64,000 bases of DNA from Fragilaria crotonensis (lineage: Eukaryota > Bacillariophyta > Fragilariophyceae > Fragilariales > Fragilariaceae), in contig JAKSYS010000309.1 of assembly GCA_022925895.1 (NCBI GenBank), positions 1 to 64,000 of the forward strand, read 5' to 3'. Position numbers and translations under genes: made by a program. The number at the start of each line of letters is the position of its first letter. The stretch's first letter is position 1. Of this stretch, positions 35,021-46,032 are shown in pieces. Under the pieces are notes generated by a model. The model saw nothing but the letters and a program-made list of their open reading frames with translations. It did not search any database and had not been told where the DNA came from.

Positions 35021-36649
35021 TGAACATTACCAATGCATCTGAAAGAAACATTGACAGGACCATCTTCTGCATATTTAAGTCTGACGACAGAATTTGAATT
35101 TAGGTGGGAAGCCCCAATCTGCAAAAGTTGTGTACTCCGGGGTTCTGCATGCTGATACTTACTTGCGCAACAGTCAGTTTGTATTGAAAGCTGTTAAAAT
35201 CAATAAGTGTCAACAAAACAACCGAAGAAAATTTAACAAACACTGACAGAAAAACTTCTTCATGTCCATAGCTGACCACAGTTGCATTTGAGCACGGATC
35301 CAACACCTCGTAAGCAAGTATGGATTGCTTGTGAATTAAGTTTACCAGAAGTCAGTTACCATCAATGGGTGTCATCAATACCACAAAAATAAAAACTCAA
35401 CAGATCTTGACCGGTTTTTTTTCATTTTCCAGGTTGACTACAGATTTTGCATCTACTTAACTAGGATCCTGCACCCAAAATGTGGATTTGTGCATTGAAT
35501 TCAACATGTGCTGATGGGTATGGATAGTAGTACTGACAATCAAAGGGTGCTGTCAATACCCCCAATACATACTTGAGAAACTATCATCACAGCTTGTTTT
35601 TCATTTCTGACATGAGAATTTCCGCGTATTATTTTGATAGCATTCTGGGATTATGCATGGAATCTTGTTCAAGAAGTCAATGCTGAGCTTGGAAACAAGT
35701 GAAGCTGTTCTAAGGATGCCATAAAAATACAATCAACGCACACCAAGCAACCCACTCCAGTATGATTTTGTTTGATCTCAATGTCTGCCTAATGTTTATC
35801 ATCCATTCAAGTGGAAACCATCGAATGTGCTATAGTTGCAAATTGCCCACTAGTCAATCGGTTTGCATAATATCCATTACAATCAATGGGTGTCATCAGT
35901 ACCGCCATAAAATCTTCATAATTCCTGACAGAGGCATTCTTGCATCTCCATTTCAGCCCTCTGACTTTGCATTTACAAAGGAACTCTGCACCCAGGACAT
36001 GTTGTGGGATTGTGGCACATTGACTTGTGAACTAGTCTATGAGTAAGCTTTGTACATACAATCCAGGGGAGCCATCAATTATCCCCAATGAAGCATTGAC
36101 AGGACTATTTTTTGCAAGTCTGAACGCAGAATATGAATTAGAATGGCGGGGATTCTGCACCCATAGTTGGGGATTGTGATAATTAACATTGATTTGCGCC
36201 TCGCACCACACTGGTTAATGGTGCTGGATATTCAAACCTGCTATGAACAAAGAAGAATGTCATCAAAACTAACAGACCAAACTCAACAAAGTTTCTGCAA
36301 AGTCTTATTCAGCAGCATTTACTCTTGTTAGTACCATTTTTTCATCTCAAAGTCCAACCTCAGATTTTGCACCTTAAATTCTTCACCCTTCCCTGCAAAT
36401 GAGGCAATGTTGAAGATGAAAATCGGAGGATTGTTTTTCATTTTGGTACGGTCATCATTGTAATCCAGCAGGACGAATCTTCTTGTTCTCAAGTAAGGGG
36501 ATTCACATGAATATACAAGAACCAGGAACTGCACTAAGTACTACTGTAGTACAAAGAACAAGGATCAATGAGATAGCTGTTTGTCCAGTAATAGCCGAGT
36601 AACTACTGGTAAATGTCGTACTGAGTACTGGAACACTGGAACTCGTAAT

Positions 36650-36830
36650 ATGCATATGCACCAAAATATGCATATTTTGCTGATATGCATAGTCAACACA
36701 TTCCAGAATATGCATATTTCTGAAATATGCATAGTCATGTCAATCGCAGATATGCATATTCTTGAAATATGCATAGTCAAGAGATCATACTATATGCATA
36801 TTTCCAAAATATGCAAAGTCACGGCGTGGC
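36650..36830 (+). repeat. Subterminal ATATGCATAGTCA repeats, right
   Basis: Four copies of the same 41-43 bp unit (agtca at about 36691, 36732, 36775 and 36817), in the same orientation as the left cluster although the termini themselves are inverted. Confidence 0.8.
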
Positions 36831-36882
36831 TGCAAGTTGAATATCAAAAATAGTCATGAAATCCCGTGACTGTCGACCTCTG

Positions 36883-36890
36883 TGCATGCC
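36883..36890. repeat. 8-bp target duplication of hAT-like element (right)
   Basis: tgcatgcc, identical to 31235-31242, abutting the right terminus. Confidence 0.85.
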
Positions 36891-37164
36891 GGTAATTTAG
36901 CTGACAAAACGTTTTCGAAGTCCCGAAAAGGCTCTTTTCGTACGGTATGTACATGTGAATAACGCGACCCACAATTGTAAAATTGATGTATTTATATTCA
37001 ATATATATATATTATATACAAAGTCATGCAGTGGGAAGAAATGGACCGAACAAAACTTACATTTCATGTTCTCAGAGTACATATGCAACTCCAGTACAAG
37101 TACGACCGCTCTGGAAGACAAATAGAGTCATTCATCTTTCACTGATCAACAGAACGGCAAAATC

Positions 37165-38828
37165 ATGGTCGATGAGAGAAAGCGAAGAATCATCTTATCT
37201 GAAATACAAATTCAATTCAGACGTCACGTACGACCACATTGGCGACATCTCCTGGCAGGAGCTGCGATTCTATTGACGGCTGTAATCGTCTTGAACACGT
37301 CCAAAGAAACAATCAAATCGGGAGACACCTTGCATAAGAAAGTGATCGCATCGAACAGAGCTCACCAGTTCGACACAGCACGAGCTCCAACGCCGACGAA
37401 TGCAGAACCTGCTGGTGCTGATCTGCATGTGTCAAAATGTGGAATGACCTGGGAAAAGTACTATGCGAAACTCCCGCCAGCGAACCCTGATGATTCGATG
37501 AATCGTCCATTACTATGGACTATCTCTGGTGGTGATGAATACCGTGACAACCTAGGCATCATTTTGGCAAAATGGAAGACGTTGGGCATTGATCCAGTTT
37601 TGGTTGTCGCACTCGACAAACCGTCAGCAAAGGTGGCCTGCAAAATGGGATTCGCCGCTGTTTATTGGGACGCACCCATTGCTTCCTACTCGCGAGTCGC
37701 AGATTCAAGATTCGCAGTCGCAGCATCCATTTGCGATCGAGGATACCGCTCCTTCTTTATTGAAATGGATGTGTTTTGTCGCAAAATCCCATTCCCTTGT
37801 TCCTCAAGGAAAATAGGGATCTCGTCAGCGTCGGACATGGTGATATTGGCTACGCCGTGAACATTGGGACGTTCTTGGCATCTCCCAAGATGGGTCCATA
37901 TTTTCGTGGACTATCGAAAGTACTGAGCTACAGTCTAGAACATCCCAAACACACGAATCAGGCGAACTGGACTGTCGAGTTCTCGGATCAAAACATTTAT
38001 GAACATTGTCTTCCTCCAGAACGCCAAAACGAAGATGACGACGTTGATTTTTTCTCGTTTGAATACTACCTACTCAGCGACACGGAGCGAGCATATGACC
38101 TGCTTCAGCACTGTCGAAAGTTTAGCAACTTCACGCGCACAGTCCTTCCCCATCACATCATGTCATGTCACGATCCACCCACCATTTACGATTCCACGTA
38201 TTGCATCCATTCTTTGGCATCGCATCCACTGGCACCATTTGCGTACAAATTGGGAGTTGCAAAGTTTTATGGGTGGGATCCACAACCCATCGACCCCGAT
38301 GAGAAATTCCTCAAGCTTACTGCCGGGGACATTGAATCCAATAATTGTTGGAATCGTTGCTTCCTCCACGAACCGCGAATGAACGAGTTTACCTTCTACG
38401 ACAAGGTGGCCATGTACATTAGTGTTATGGTGGAGATTGCAGAAAGCACAGATCGAACCTTACTTCTGCCTCAATACATTCGTGACAAGGATTCTTGGGC
38501 ACTCCCGACGCATGGTATAGTCAACGTGAGAACGTTAGGTGTACCGTATCGAGTTATGCCTCCACACCAATCTCATGATTTCGGGGAAGAAGATACTGCA
38601 GTTGTTTATGCAGCCCACAACTTTTCCGAAACGTTTCGTCGCGCCACTGACAAGAGGTATGATGACGTGAAAGTGTTGTCCATTATGAAAATTTGCAATG
38701 TACGCGATTATAGGCTTGAAGTGCTTGAGACTCGACGTAAGACAATGGGCTGGTGCTTTGACAAGGACCAGGAATGGTCAAGGGTAATTGGTGGTTGGAT
38801 GAGCTTTTGTGAGGCGAATCCCGTGTAG
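37165..38828 (+). pseudogene. Nucleotide-diphospho-sugar transferase, copy B (one frameshift)
   Basis: Direct-repeat paralog of copy A, about 80-90% identical by eye. Basic N-tail, membrane segment (LLAGAAILLTAVIVL), stem, then the transferase domain (LWTISGGDEYRDN, EMDVFCRK) and an intact C-terminal third (NEFTFYDKVAMYISVMVEIA to EANPV). The only break is one missing A in AAAA at 37783-37786; copy A has AAAAA there. A single homopolymer indel in an otherwise clean gene points to sequencing error or a very young pseudogene. If sound, it would be a roughly 554-aa type II Golgi enzyme transferring a sugar to glycans; donor and acceptor are unknown. Confidence 0.8.
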
Positions 38829-39264
38829 TATTTAGATGTGGGGGTTGGTTGAGGAACGCGCAACTTAAAGAGATATTGGGTTCAAGAGATTCGTACGGAA
38901 TGGTTTGGCAGTGCATCAGATGAAATGTAAGAGTTGGCACTCTTGTTTCTTTCCATTAGCATGTTGGTCCTAGTTTATAGTCATGATACAACAATTAAGT
39001 CCGAGTCTTCGAGAACTTACATATGCGTACAGGGATGCATGTCAATGAGATGACAGTTAATCACGTTATGTTTAAATTATTTCATAATTCTCAATATCAT
39101 CTTTTAGTCAAATCATTAATCTCTTTGAACTTTTGATGCATCAGACTTTCGCAGAGTTGGTCGATACCTCGTGACTGAATGTACATGCATCGCCCTTTTA
39201 CAGGAACCGTTCTTGGTGAAGAACGTACACGCCCTGCTTTTCGTAGTAGATTTTGGTTTCGGTT
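38829..39264. other. Intergenic between convergent genes
   Basis: Holds the 3' ends of transferase copy B and the zinc-finger gene. Nothing else was seen. Confidence 0.5.
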
Positions 39265-39729
39265 CTACTTTTTCGGTTGTGAATCTGCTGTTGTTGCTGT
39301 CGTTGTGGACAATAGTTTCAACTGTTCTTCTGCGGGACGTGCAAATCTACATTTTGGGTGATCCTCGCGTCGTTCCGCACAAAAAAAGAAATAATTTCCA
39401 ATAGCACGAGAATCTCTGGAAACTCTGGATTGTTTGACTTTCTTGATTCGACTTTGCTTTCCACAATAACACAGTGGAGGTTGGATGAGCTGCATTTCAC
39501 GTGCCTGAGCAATATCTTCCGGCGACGGTTCGATGCCAGCTATGAATTCCCGATCAGTGTTTCGTCGCTTTTTCGTTCCCTTGGTCTTCTTGTCCCTTGT
39601 TTCACATTGCTGTATCCAATGTCCCGGTATGCCACATAGATTGCAAGTATAGCCGTCGGGAGGTGTCGACAGCTTGCGTTTTCGTTCATTCTCGTCAACT
39701 CGTGGTGTTACATCCTCTGCTTCTGTCAT
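39265..39729 (-). CDS. CCHC + GRF zinc-finger protein
   Basis: A small 154-aa protein with two nucleic-acid-binding fingers: a CCHC knuckle (YTCNLCGIPGHWIQQC, about residues 27-42; C-x2-C-x4-H-x4-C) and a GRF-type finger from about residue 86 (PPLCYCGKQS, then YFFFC and CRFAR). GRF fingers bind single-stranded nucleic acid in APE2, TOP3A and NEIL3; CCHC knuckles bind RNA. A basic linker joins them (RDKKTKGTKKRRNTDR). It probably acts in RNA processing or DNA repair in the nucleus; the exact role is unknown. The ATG at 39727-39729 is the first in frame. Confidence 0.75.
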   Translation of the reverse strand: MTEAEDVTPRVDENERKRKLSTPPDGYTCNLCGIPGHWIQQCETRDKKTKGTKKRRNTDREFIAGIEPSPEDIAQAREMQLIQPPLCYCGKQSRIKKVKQSRVSRDSRAIGNYFFFCAERREDHPKCRFARPAEEQLKLLSTTTATTADSQPKK

Positions 39730-40414
39730 CGTTATTGCTATGTATCGGAATGTATGAGCATCTGGTTGGTTTTGATGTCATGTTCGTATTTTTTGATTGG
39801 TGTCCTGCGTTCGAGAAGTCGGAATTGCTGTTATTCATTTATATATATATTTCAATAAATAACACAGTAGACAGTACTCCGGTAAGCACGTGCACACCGT
39901 ACTGGCGTACTACAGTACCGTAATCAAGTAATATTCCGAAGTACGAGTAGATGATGACGTATTGGACACGAAAAGTTTACAAAAATCGTAGCGTCTTCGT
40001 AGGAACAAATTTCAATTTCTGAATAGGCCATTCGAAAGATCTTACTGAGTTCTATCGAAATACGTTTCGAGTTTTATAATTCGAATCGACAGTTGTCTCA
40101 GAATTTTTAGTCGCATTTTTGCAGGAATCTCGGCCCAAATTCAAGAAGCTGACTTGATTGGACACGCGGTGATTTGCCTAGTTAAATTATCAACGCCAGC
40201 ATACGGTCACTCTGTCACCCAAGTACATAATATTATTGCAGATTTGGAGACGAGAGATCATGCCCTTGAACAATGTCACTGAACAAAACAAAAACTAAGC
40301 AACCCTTCACAGTGTAATTCGATGAAAAGTAAGCAAAGTATTATTGTCTACCGGTAGTGTTGACGAAGTAGTTTAGTATTAGTCCAGTAGTACATACTCG
40401 GAGTACTAGGCATG
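39730..40414. other. Intergenic, no gene
   Basis: AT-rich near 39840 (tatatata), with GTAC words near 39865-39920 and 40360-40400. It may contain the 3' end of the transposon whose transposase follows; no inverted repeat was confirmed. Confidence 0.4.
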
Positions 40415-43035
40415 CTAACGAGGTGTTGGCTCATCTCGTAAAGCAATCAATCGATTGGTAACTTCAATGACAAGGTCTGTCTTCTTCATTGTCGACATGC
40501 CTTTAAGTCTAACACCATAGTACAATTTGAGAATGTCTTTTAGAACGGTTGCAGAAAGTGCTTTGACTCCGTCAAAATTGTCCCCAGCAGCAATCTCAAA
40601 GCGCCCCATCAATTCCGAAAGGTAGGGCATCATCTCACGCCGTTGCGCTTCTTCTGCTGATTCCGTCGCTTTTTGCTTTTCTACCTTCTTCAAAGCTTTC
40701 TGTTCAGCAATTTCCTTTGTACGAGTTTTCTCATCAACCTTTTCCTTGCTTATAACAGCCACTGCAGCAGCAAGAGCATTCACGTCTCGTATCATCTCCA
40801 TTCGACCCGTTGAGTTAAGTACACGACTGTAGCTTCCAACATTTCCATCAATCATGTCAATGCGACGTTTTGCTATCAGTTTAAGTGCACCCTTTCCAGC
40901 GGAATCCTTAAGAATAGACCCCATCATCACATTCTTCTGCGTCGGTTTCAGCAGCTCAACTTGGTCATCGTTCATTTCCACATTCAAGTATGCAGCCGGT
41001 GCTAGACTGGCATTGTTTCCGGACTCTTGGGTAGCAACAAAGTTAGTAATATGGTGGAATAACATCAATTGATTTCCCTTATCGTATCGAGCTTCCTTGT
41101 ATTTTTCAACTAAGGCAACGGGTCTCCAGGAGAAAATCATATCTATCTGAGATTGACGTTCTTGTTGTTGCGTCTGTTGTGTTGTCAAGCATCTCGCATT
41201 ATCGGTGCGGGTCTGATTCATATTATTGCAGTCGTCAAAAACAAAAACACTTGGATCTCGCTTGGCAGCAAGGTAACAACATCGAAGTTTTCCAACATCG
41301 CCAAGTGGAACATATTTCACAAGGCGTAAGACATTCATTGTCGTCCAAACTGGCTTCCTTTCCATTGTCGCATCCTTGTAGAAGCTGTCAATCACTGACA
41401 CAACAGCATGGCGGTCATCGATTGACATGTTCTTCCACACAGCAGGCATCGCATCAAACAGACTTGTTCGTTGCGCAAAGAACTCACCACTGCTAAGCTT
41501 ACCGTCAATTTTCTTCAGCCAGATGTCAAAAGGAACTCGGTGTCTTGGATGTAGGTTTACCTTCGTGAAAGATTCAACCCAAGCAGCTGGCTTAATCTTT
41601 TTCAAGGCCTCGATTGCAATTGTAATGAGATACCATTGGTCAAGGCGTACCCCTATATGTGGACGAATCAAATCAAGGTTCATTCGCATCCCTGCCTTGT
41701 CGTTCTTTGCCACAGACTGGTCGTATGCCTGATTTAAGTGTGACGTGTCGCCTTCTTCTTTCAGAATCATTATCTTTCGTTCGAAAAATGCTGCCTGAGC
41801 CTCGTGGACGTTCACATGGCTACCAAACCCATCCAAGGAGACAATTACCCACCACTCTGGATGGTCGCAAATGTGAGGCATTCTTCGTATGCCGTCAGCA
41901 AGCTGCGGTACAATTTCAGCGTAAACCGAATCGGTCATGTACGCCGAAGGGGTCATGTACACCTTTGAATTTGGTGGAACATCTGGCATCGTATCGATTG
42001 ATCGGAGTGCCCGACAAGTAATTTGTTTCCCAGCAGCCAAAAAAATCCATGGTCCTGAGAAACCTCCAGCTGCACCGGTTCGTAGAACAGTTATGGATGC
42101 CCGGCAATCCTCCATTATCTTCTCAGTCTTTGATTTACTTGCCGTCCCAATCACTCGCACTGTTCCATCGCTAGCTAGTAAGGACGACTCGTCCATATTA
42201 CAGAAGAAATGTTCTTTGATTTCATCGAACTTCTCCGCTGGAAGGTTGAGTCTTTGTTGCTCAGCCAATGCAAAATCCACTGCTGTATGCCAGCGCAGCT
42301 GTTGTTCAACGGTTATCTGAGATCTCTTTGTAGTTGTTTTCTGAGCAGTTACAACCCGACCACCGCGTTTCAATCCGGACAGTTTGCCCTTGCGCACAAG
42401 GTGGTCATAGTGATTTTTGGCTTGCTGCCGTGAGTCACATTGTGACAGTTCCATCACCATTGTGATTATCTCAGAACGTGTCATGCCATTGTTCCGAAGA
42501 TCTCGGGATATGGCTATATCTGTCAGAAATTTGCAGTCATCTGCAGTCAACAGGGGGGCGCCCTCCCACCGCCACATTCTGCCTTTGGGAAGACCATCTG
42601 ACATGTCACATCACCAAGTGGAATGCTGTGTTGTTTTGCTGCTGCTTCAAATGCAGCCTTGTGTCGACCCATCGTTGTTCTTGGAATATGTATCAAGAGT
42701 CCTGGCGTGCAGTAATTCTTGCCAGTGCGACTTGCGTTGATTACAGCTGCCTTCAATAAAGCAAACATGTCAGGATCCCTCCTCCACTTGTCATACATTC
42801 CTCGCTCTCTCTTCGATGAAGGTTCTTCAAAAGACAGCACAGCACCTCGCTTTGCCCGTTGTCCATCATCCTCATCAGTTTCTTCTCGCAGCGGAGATTT
42901 CTTGGGACGACCTCTAGGCAGCTTCGCAGGTAAAACAAACCATCCACGAATGTCACCTTTTTCCTTTGCATCCTCTATCTGTTTTCTTGTTACAAGCATG
43001 CTTGATGTAGGAGTAGCAGCCTTTTTTGCTGCCAT
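40415..43035 (-). CDS. DDE-superfamily transposase with AT-hook and SAP-like domain
   Basis: Two overlapping frames form one gene. The N-terminal frame (42547-43035) has an AT-hook-like LPRGRPKKS near residue 38 and a helical DNA-binding region. The main frame (40415-42604, 729 aa) has the catalytic acids in FFCNMDESSL, VIVSLDGFGSH and LNQAYDQSVAKND, then a helical region, a coiled coil rich in Lys/Glu, and a C-terminal SAP-like motif (LKDILKLYYGV...KKTDLVIEV). The switch between frames occurs at a C6 run (plus-strand G6 at 42553-42558), so a one-base indel is likely. It resembles pogo/Tigger-type DDE proteins. No flanking terminal repeats were confirmed; only a shared ctaccggtag at 40350 and 43091. 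Confidence 0.75.
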
Positions 43036-43523
43036 TGATAGGATCTGACATGTTGATGTTGTCCATTTGCTTGTATGATTGCAATTAATCTACCGGTAGT
43101 CGGGTACGTAGACCCTACCTGATGCAAGTAGTGAAACTTGGGAGCAACACGGAATACCGAGGTGCGCATGCAGGAGCATACCTGAATGTCGATTTTTATT
43201 GCATAAATGAATAGATCCTGGCAAGGGGATTCCAGAGCCGCCAATATTTTTGTTTTTGACTAAAAACTGAACTAGTAAAAAAATAATCTATTCCTACGGC
43301 AGTTTCTACACAACGTATACCACAGCCATTTGTCCAAAAGTGTCAGCTGTCCAACGAAGTCATCCTGCTTCTACTCGGAGTGTATGCAGAATGACATAGG
43401 GTTTTTTATGCCGATACCCGCCGATACCCGTGTATCATATGATAGTTTGGATTGCAGGATTCTCGTTTGCACGGCGTGCATTGGAATTCCGTCACAAATG
43501 ACAGGTGAAGCATTCTATTCTCA

Positions 43524-45329
43524 ATGTTGGTAGAGGTGAGCAATCGAAGTAGACGGAGTACACCGGAACGACAACAGCCACAACCGGATGCAGTAGCAGC
43601 ACCACCACAACCATCGTCACCACCACCACAACCATCGTCACCACCACCACCACAACCAATGTGGTCACGTCAAAAGCCTCTTTCGGTCGTCGAACAGCAA
43701 CAAACATCGGATGGAGTGGAGAGACATTTGACATTATTGGATCTTGTTTCGGTCGGAATTGGTGGAACGATTGGTTCTGGCATTTTTGTTCTCGCCGGGT
43801 ATATTGCACATCATCATGCTGGACCAGCTACATTTATTAGCTTTGCTATTTCTGGACTTGCTGCCGTTTGTTCTGGACTGTCCTTTGCCGAACTGGCGGG
43901 TCGAATCCCGGCATCTGGATCCACGTACGTGTATGCCTATGTTGCCATGGGTGAATTGGCAGCTGTTCTTGCAGCAGCATGTCTGACACTAGAATATGCA
44001 GCAGCTGGAGCTGCCGTGGCGAGAAGTTGGGGTGATAAGGTTGTGTTGTGGCTGCAACAGAATTTGGGACTTGCGACGACCATCACATCAGTATTGAATC
44101 CTGGATATGGACTCAATCCCATGGCATTTTTAATATCTGCAGCGTCACTGTGGATGCTATTGAATGGAGTCAAGGAAACAAAATGTGTTTCAAATGCTAT
44201 GACGACGCTGAAGCTATTATTGGTATTGTTTATGATTTTTGGTGGACTATACTTTTGTGATTCCTCCAATCTTACGCCATTTGTACCCTTTGGAACGGCG
44301 GGCGTCCTACGGGGAGCAACCTCATCATTCTTTGGATATCTTGGATACGATGAAGTTTGTTGCATTGCAGGAGAATCCTTAAATCCTCGTCGTGACTTGC
44401 CTCGGGCTGTCCTGCTGACACTCGCGTCGGTCGCTGCCATTTACATGACGGCAGCATTTGCACTCACAGGGATGCAAACGTATTCGACTGTGGATGACAC
44501 GAGTGGATTTCCAATGGCATTCGCATCGAATGGTGCACAGTGGGCCATGCAATTGACGGCTGCTGGTGAAATCATGACACTCCCCGTTGTGGTTCTGCTT
44601 TCGCTCATGGCACAACCCCGTCTCCAATATGCCCTCGCCAAGGATGGGTTGCTTCCACAGGTATTTGCCCGACTGGATGACCAAGGGAATCTCAGATCCG
44701 GAACTTGGATTGCTGGAACTGTAATGTCAATTGTTGCAGGTTGTGTTCCATTTTCGTTTCTGGATGATTTGATTTCAGCTGGTATCCTCGTGTCATTCTG
44801 CATGACGAATACGTGCCTCGTCTTGATGCGGTGCGAGTCACCATCACCCAAGTTGTTACCGCGGGGCATGGCCCTCTACAATTTCTTGTGCTTTGTCACG
44901 ACAATATCGCTTTCTCATGGAACCATATTGTGGCTGAGCCTATTGTTGTGTTTGTTCCTTTTGCTATTGGCATTTTATTTGTGCAAGGCGTGTCCCAAAA
45001 GTCAACGCTTTGGCAATAATGATACTGCCACCAATCATGGCTTTATTGGTAGCGAACATGTCGAGCATGATTCGTTCTTTGAGGCACCATGCGTTCCCTT
45101 GATTCCACTATTGGGAATTTTTATCAATTGGTACCTGATCTCTCAACTCGAGTGGACTGGACTGCTACTACTGGTCGCGTATCTTGGAATGACGACGGTA
45201 TTGTATTTTACATGTTGTGCGAATAACAGCAACAGCAACCACAGCATCAAGCCCAGTTGGAAGCAGGGGCAGTATCGCAGTGTTGGTCTGACTGATGACG
45301 AGAACGGCGACGATGGGATTATGCTATGA
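43524..45329 (+). CDS. Cationic amino acid transporter (APC family)
   Basis: An intact single-exon 601-aa membrane protein. After a Pro/Gln-rich cytosolic N-terminus (residues 15-50) comes the APC signature VGIGGTIGSGIFVLAG (about 77-92) that opens helix 1, then RIPASGSTYVYAYV (helix 3), SSFFGYLGYDEVC (helix 6 substrate region), LMAQPRLQYALAKDGLLP and about 14 hydrophobic segments in all. These match SLC7-type CAT transporters, which carry arginine, lysine or ornithine across the plasma or vacuolar membrane. Two late Leu-rich helices (SLLLCLFLLLLAFYL) and an acidic tail complete it. The start is the first in-frame ATG. Divergent in spacing from the bZIP gene, with which it is convergent. Confidence 0.9.
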   Translation: MLVEVSNRSRRSTPERQQPQPDAVAAPPQPSSPPPQPSSPPPPQPMWSRQKPLSVVEQQQTSDGVERHLTLLDLVSVGIGGTIGSGIFVLAGYIAHHHAGPATFISFAISGLAAVCSGLSFAELAGRIPASGSTYVYAYVAMGELAAVLAAACLTLEYAAAGAAVARSWGDKVVLWLQQNLGLATTITSVLNPGYGLNPMAFLISAASLWMLLNGVKETKCVSNAMTTLKLLLVLFMIFGGLYFCDSSNLTPFVPFGTAGVLRGATSSFFGYLGYDEVCCIAGESLNPRRDLPRAVLLTLASVAAIYMTAAFALTGMQTYSTVDDTSGFPMAFASNGAQWAMQLTAAGEIMTLPVVVLLSLMAQPRLQYALAKDGLLPQVFARLDDQGNLRSGTWIAGTVMSIVAGCVPFSFLDDLISAGILVSFCMTNTCLVLMRCESPSPKLLPRGMALYNFLCFVTTISLSHGTILWLSLLLCLFLLLLAFYLCKACPKSQRFGNNDTATNHGFIGSEHVEHDSFFEAPCVPLIPLLGIFINWYLISQLEWTGLLLLVAYLGMTTVLYFTCCANNSNSNHSIKPSWKQGQYRSVGLTDDENGDDGIML

Positions 45330-46032
45330 GTGAACTTTTTGACCAGAACGACAATTGCAACTCGCACAACAAAAATACACAACGCACGGGCCGATGCATG
45401 AGGTGAGTTTTGAGAGGCAAATTAAGATGGATGCCTGTACAGATCGAATAGTTGGCTCCACCCGAAAATCCAGCGGCGCTGCATCATGGGCGACGACGAA
45501 AATGAAAAAGCAATTATACCAACGAAGGTGAAATCACCCTCTTGGGCAATGTATTCACCATCACCTAGAATAGATTTCTATAAAGCAAGAAGACAGCGAA
45601 ATGGGCTGATTATATTACGTGTTTGTTCTCGGGACTAGTTTCGGGTGCGTTTGTGGTGACCTCGGGAGTGAAGTGAATGGTGACGGATCATAAAATTGAT
45701 CGATATCATTGTATGGCTTTGGAATAATGTGCGTACAGCACCGATGTTTGATGTCGAACCCTCCAAACGAGGTGTGGGTTCTGAGCTTGCCTTTGAAAAA
45801 GACAGCGAGTGATTGAGTGTGTGCGTGTGCGCGCGTGATGTATGTGTTTTTTGTGAACGTCGAACCAAGGTTGGGGGTGACAGAATGCAACATGATGTCA
45901 TCACTGAAATGGGACGCAGACAAGTGGAAAGAAACCATGCTCGGTTTGTAAGCACAGCCAGGCACAATGGAAGCGATGAATGGCAGAGGGCAACGGCAGC
46001 ACTCGAGGACCAACAGAATCGTGTCTCGTGCC
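45330..46032. other. Intergenic, convergent 3' ends
   Basis: No gene is supported. A short GT/GC dinucleotide-rich run (gtgtgtgcgtgtgcgcgcgtg) lies near 45816-45837. Confidence 0.5.

Larger units (their letters stand above)
31243..36882. mobile_element. hAT-like DNA transposon, non-autonomous, 5.6 kb
   Basis: Bounded by a perfect 16-bp inverted repeat (cagaggtcgacagtca at 31243-31258; its complement ends at 36882) and an 8-bp target duplication. The first bases fit the hAT terminal consensus (YARNG). Inside are 42-bp subterminal repeats at both ends, a BED-finger-like transposase remnant at 31920-32263, a kilobase-scale palindrome of 178-bp repeats (32907-35020), and degenerate relatives of that repeat to about 36240. 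No intact transposase was seen, so it would need enzyme in trans. It lies between two duplicate sugar-transferase genes. Confidence 0.85.

Noticed and set aside
31243-36882. Helitron or Polinton interpretation of the large element
   Set aside because: It has clear inverted termini and an 8-bp duplication, unlike Helitrons; it has no polymerase, integrase or capsid genes, unlike Polintons.
40350-43100. Shared ctaccggtag as terminal repeats of the DDE transposase element
   Set aside because: The 10-mer is its own reverse complement and the flanking bases do not match, so it is not evidence of inverted termini.
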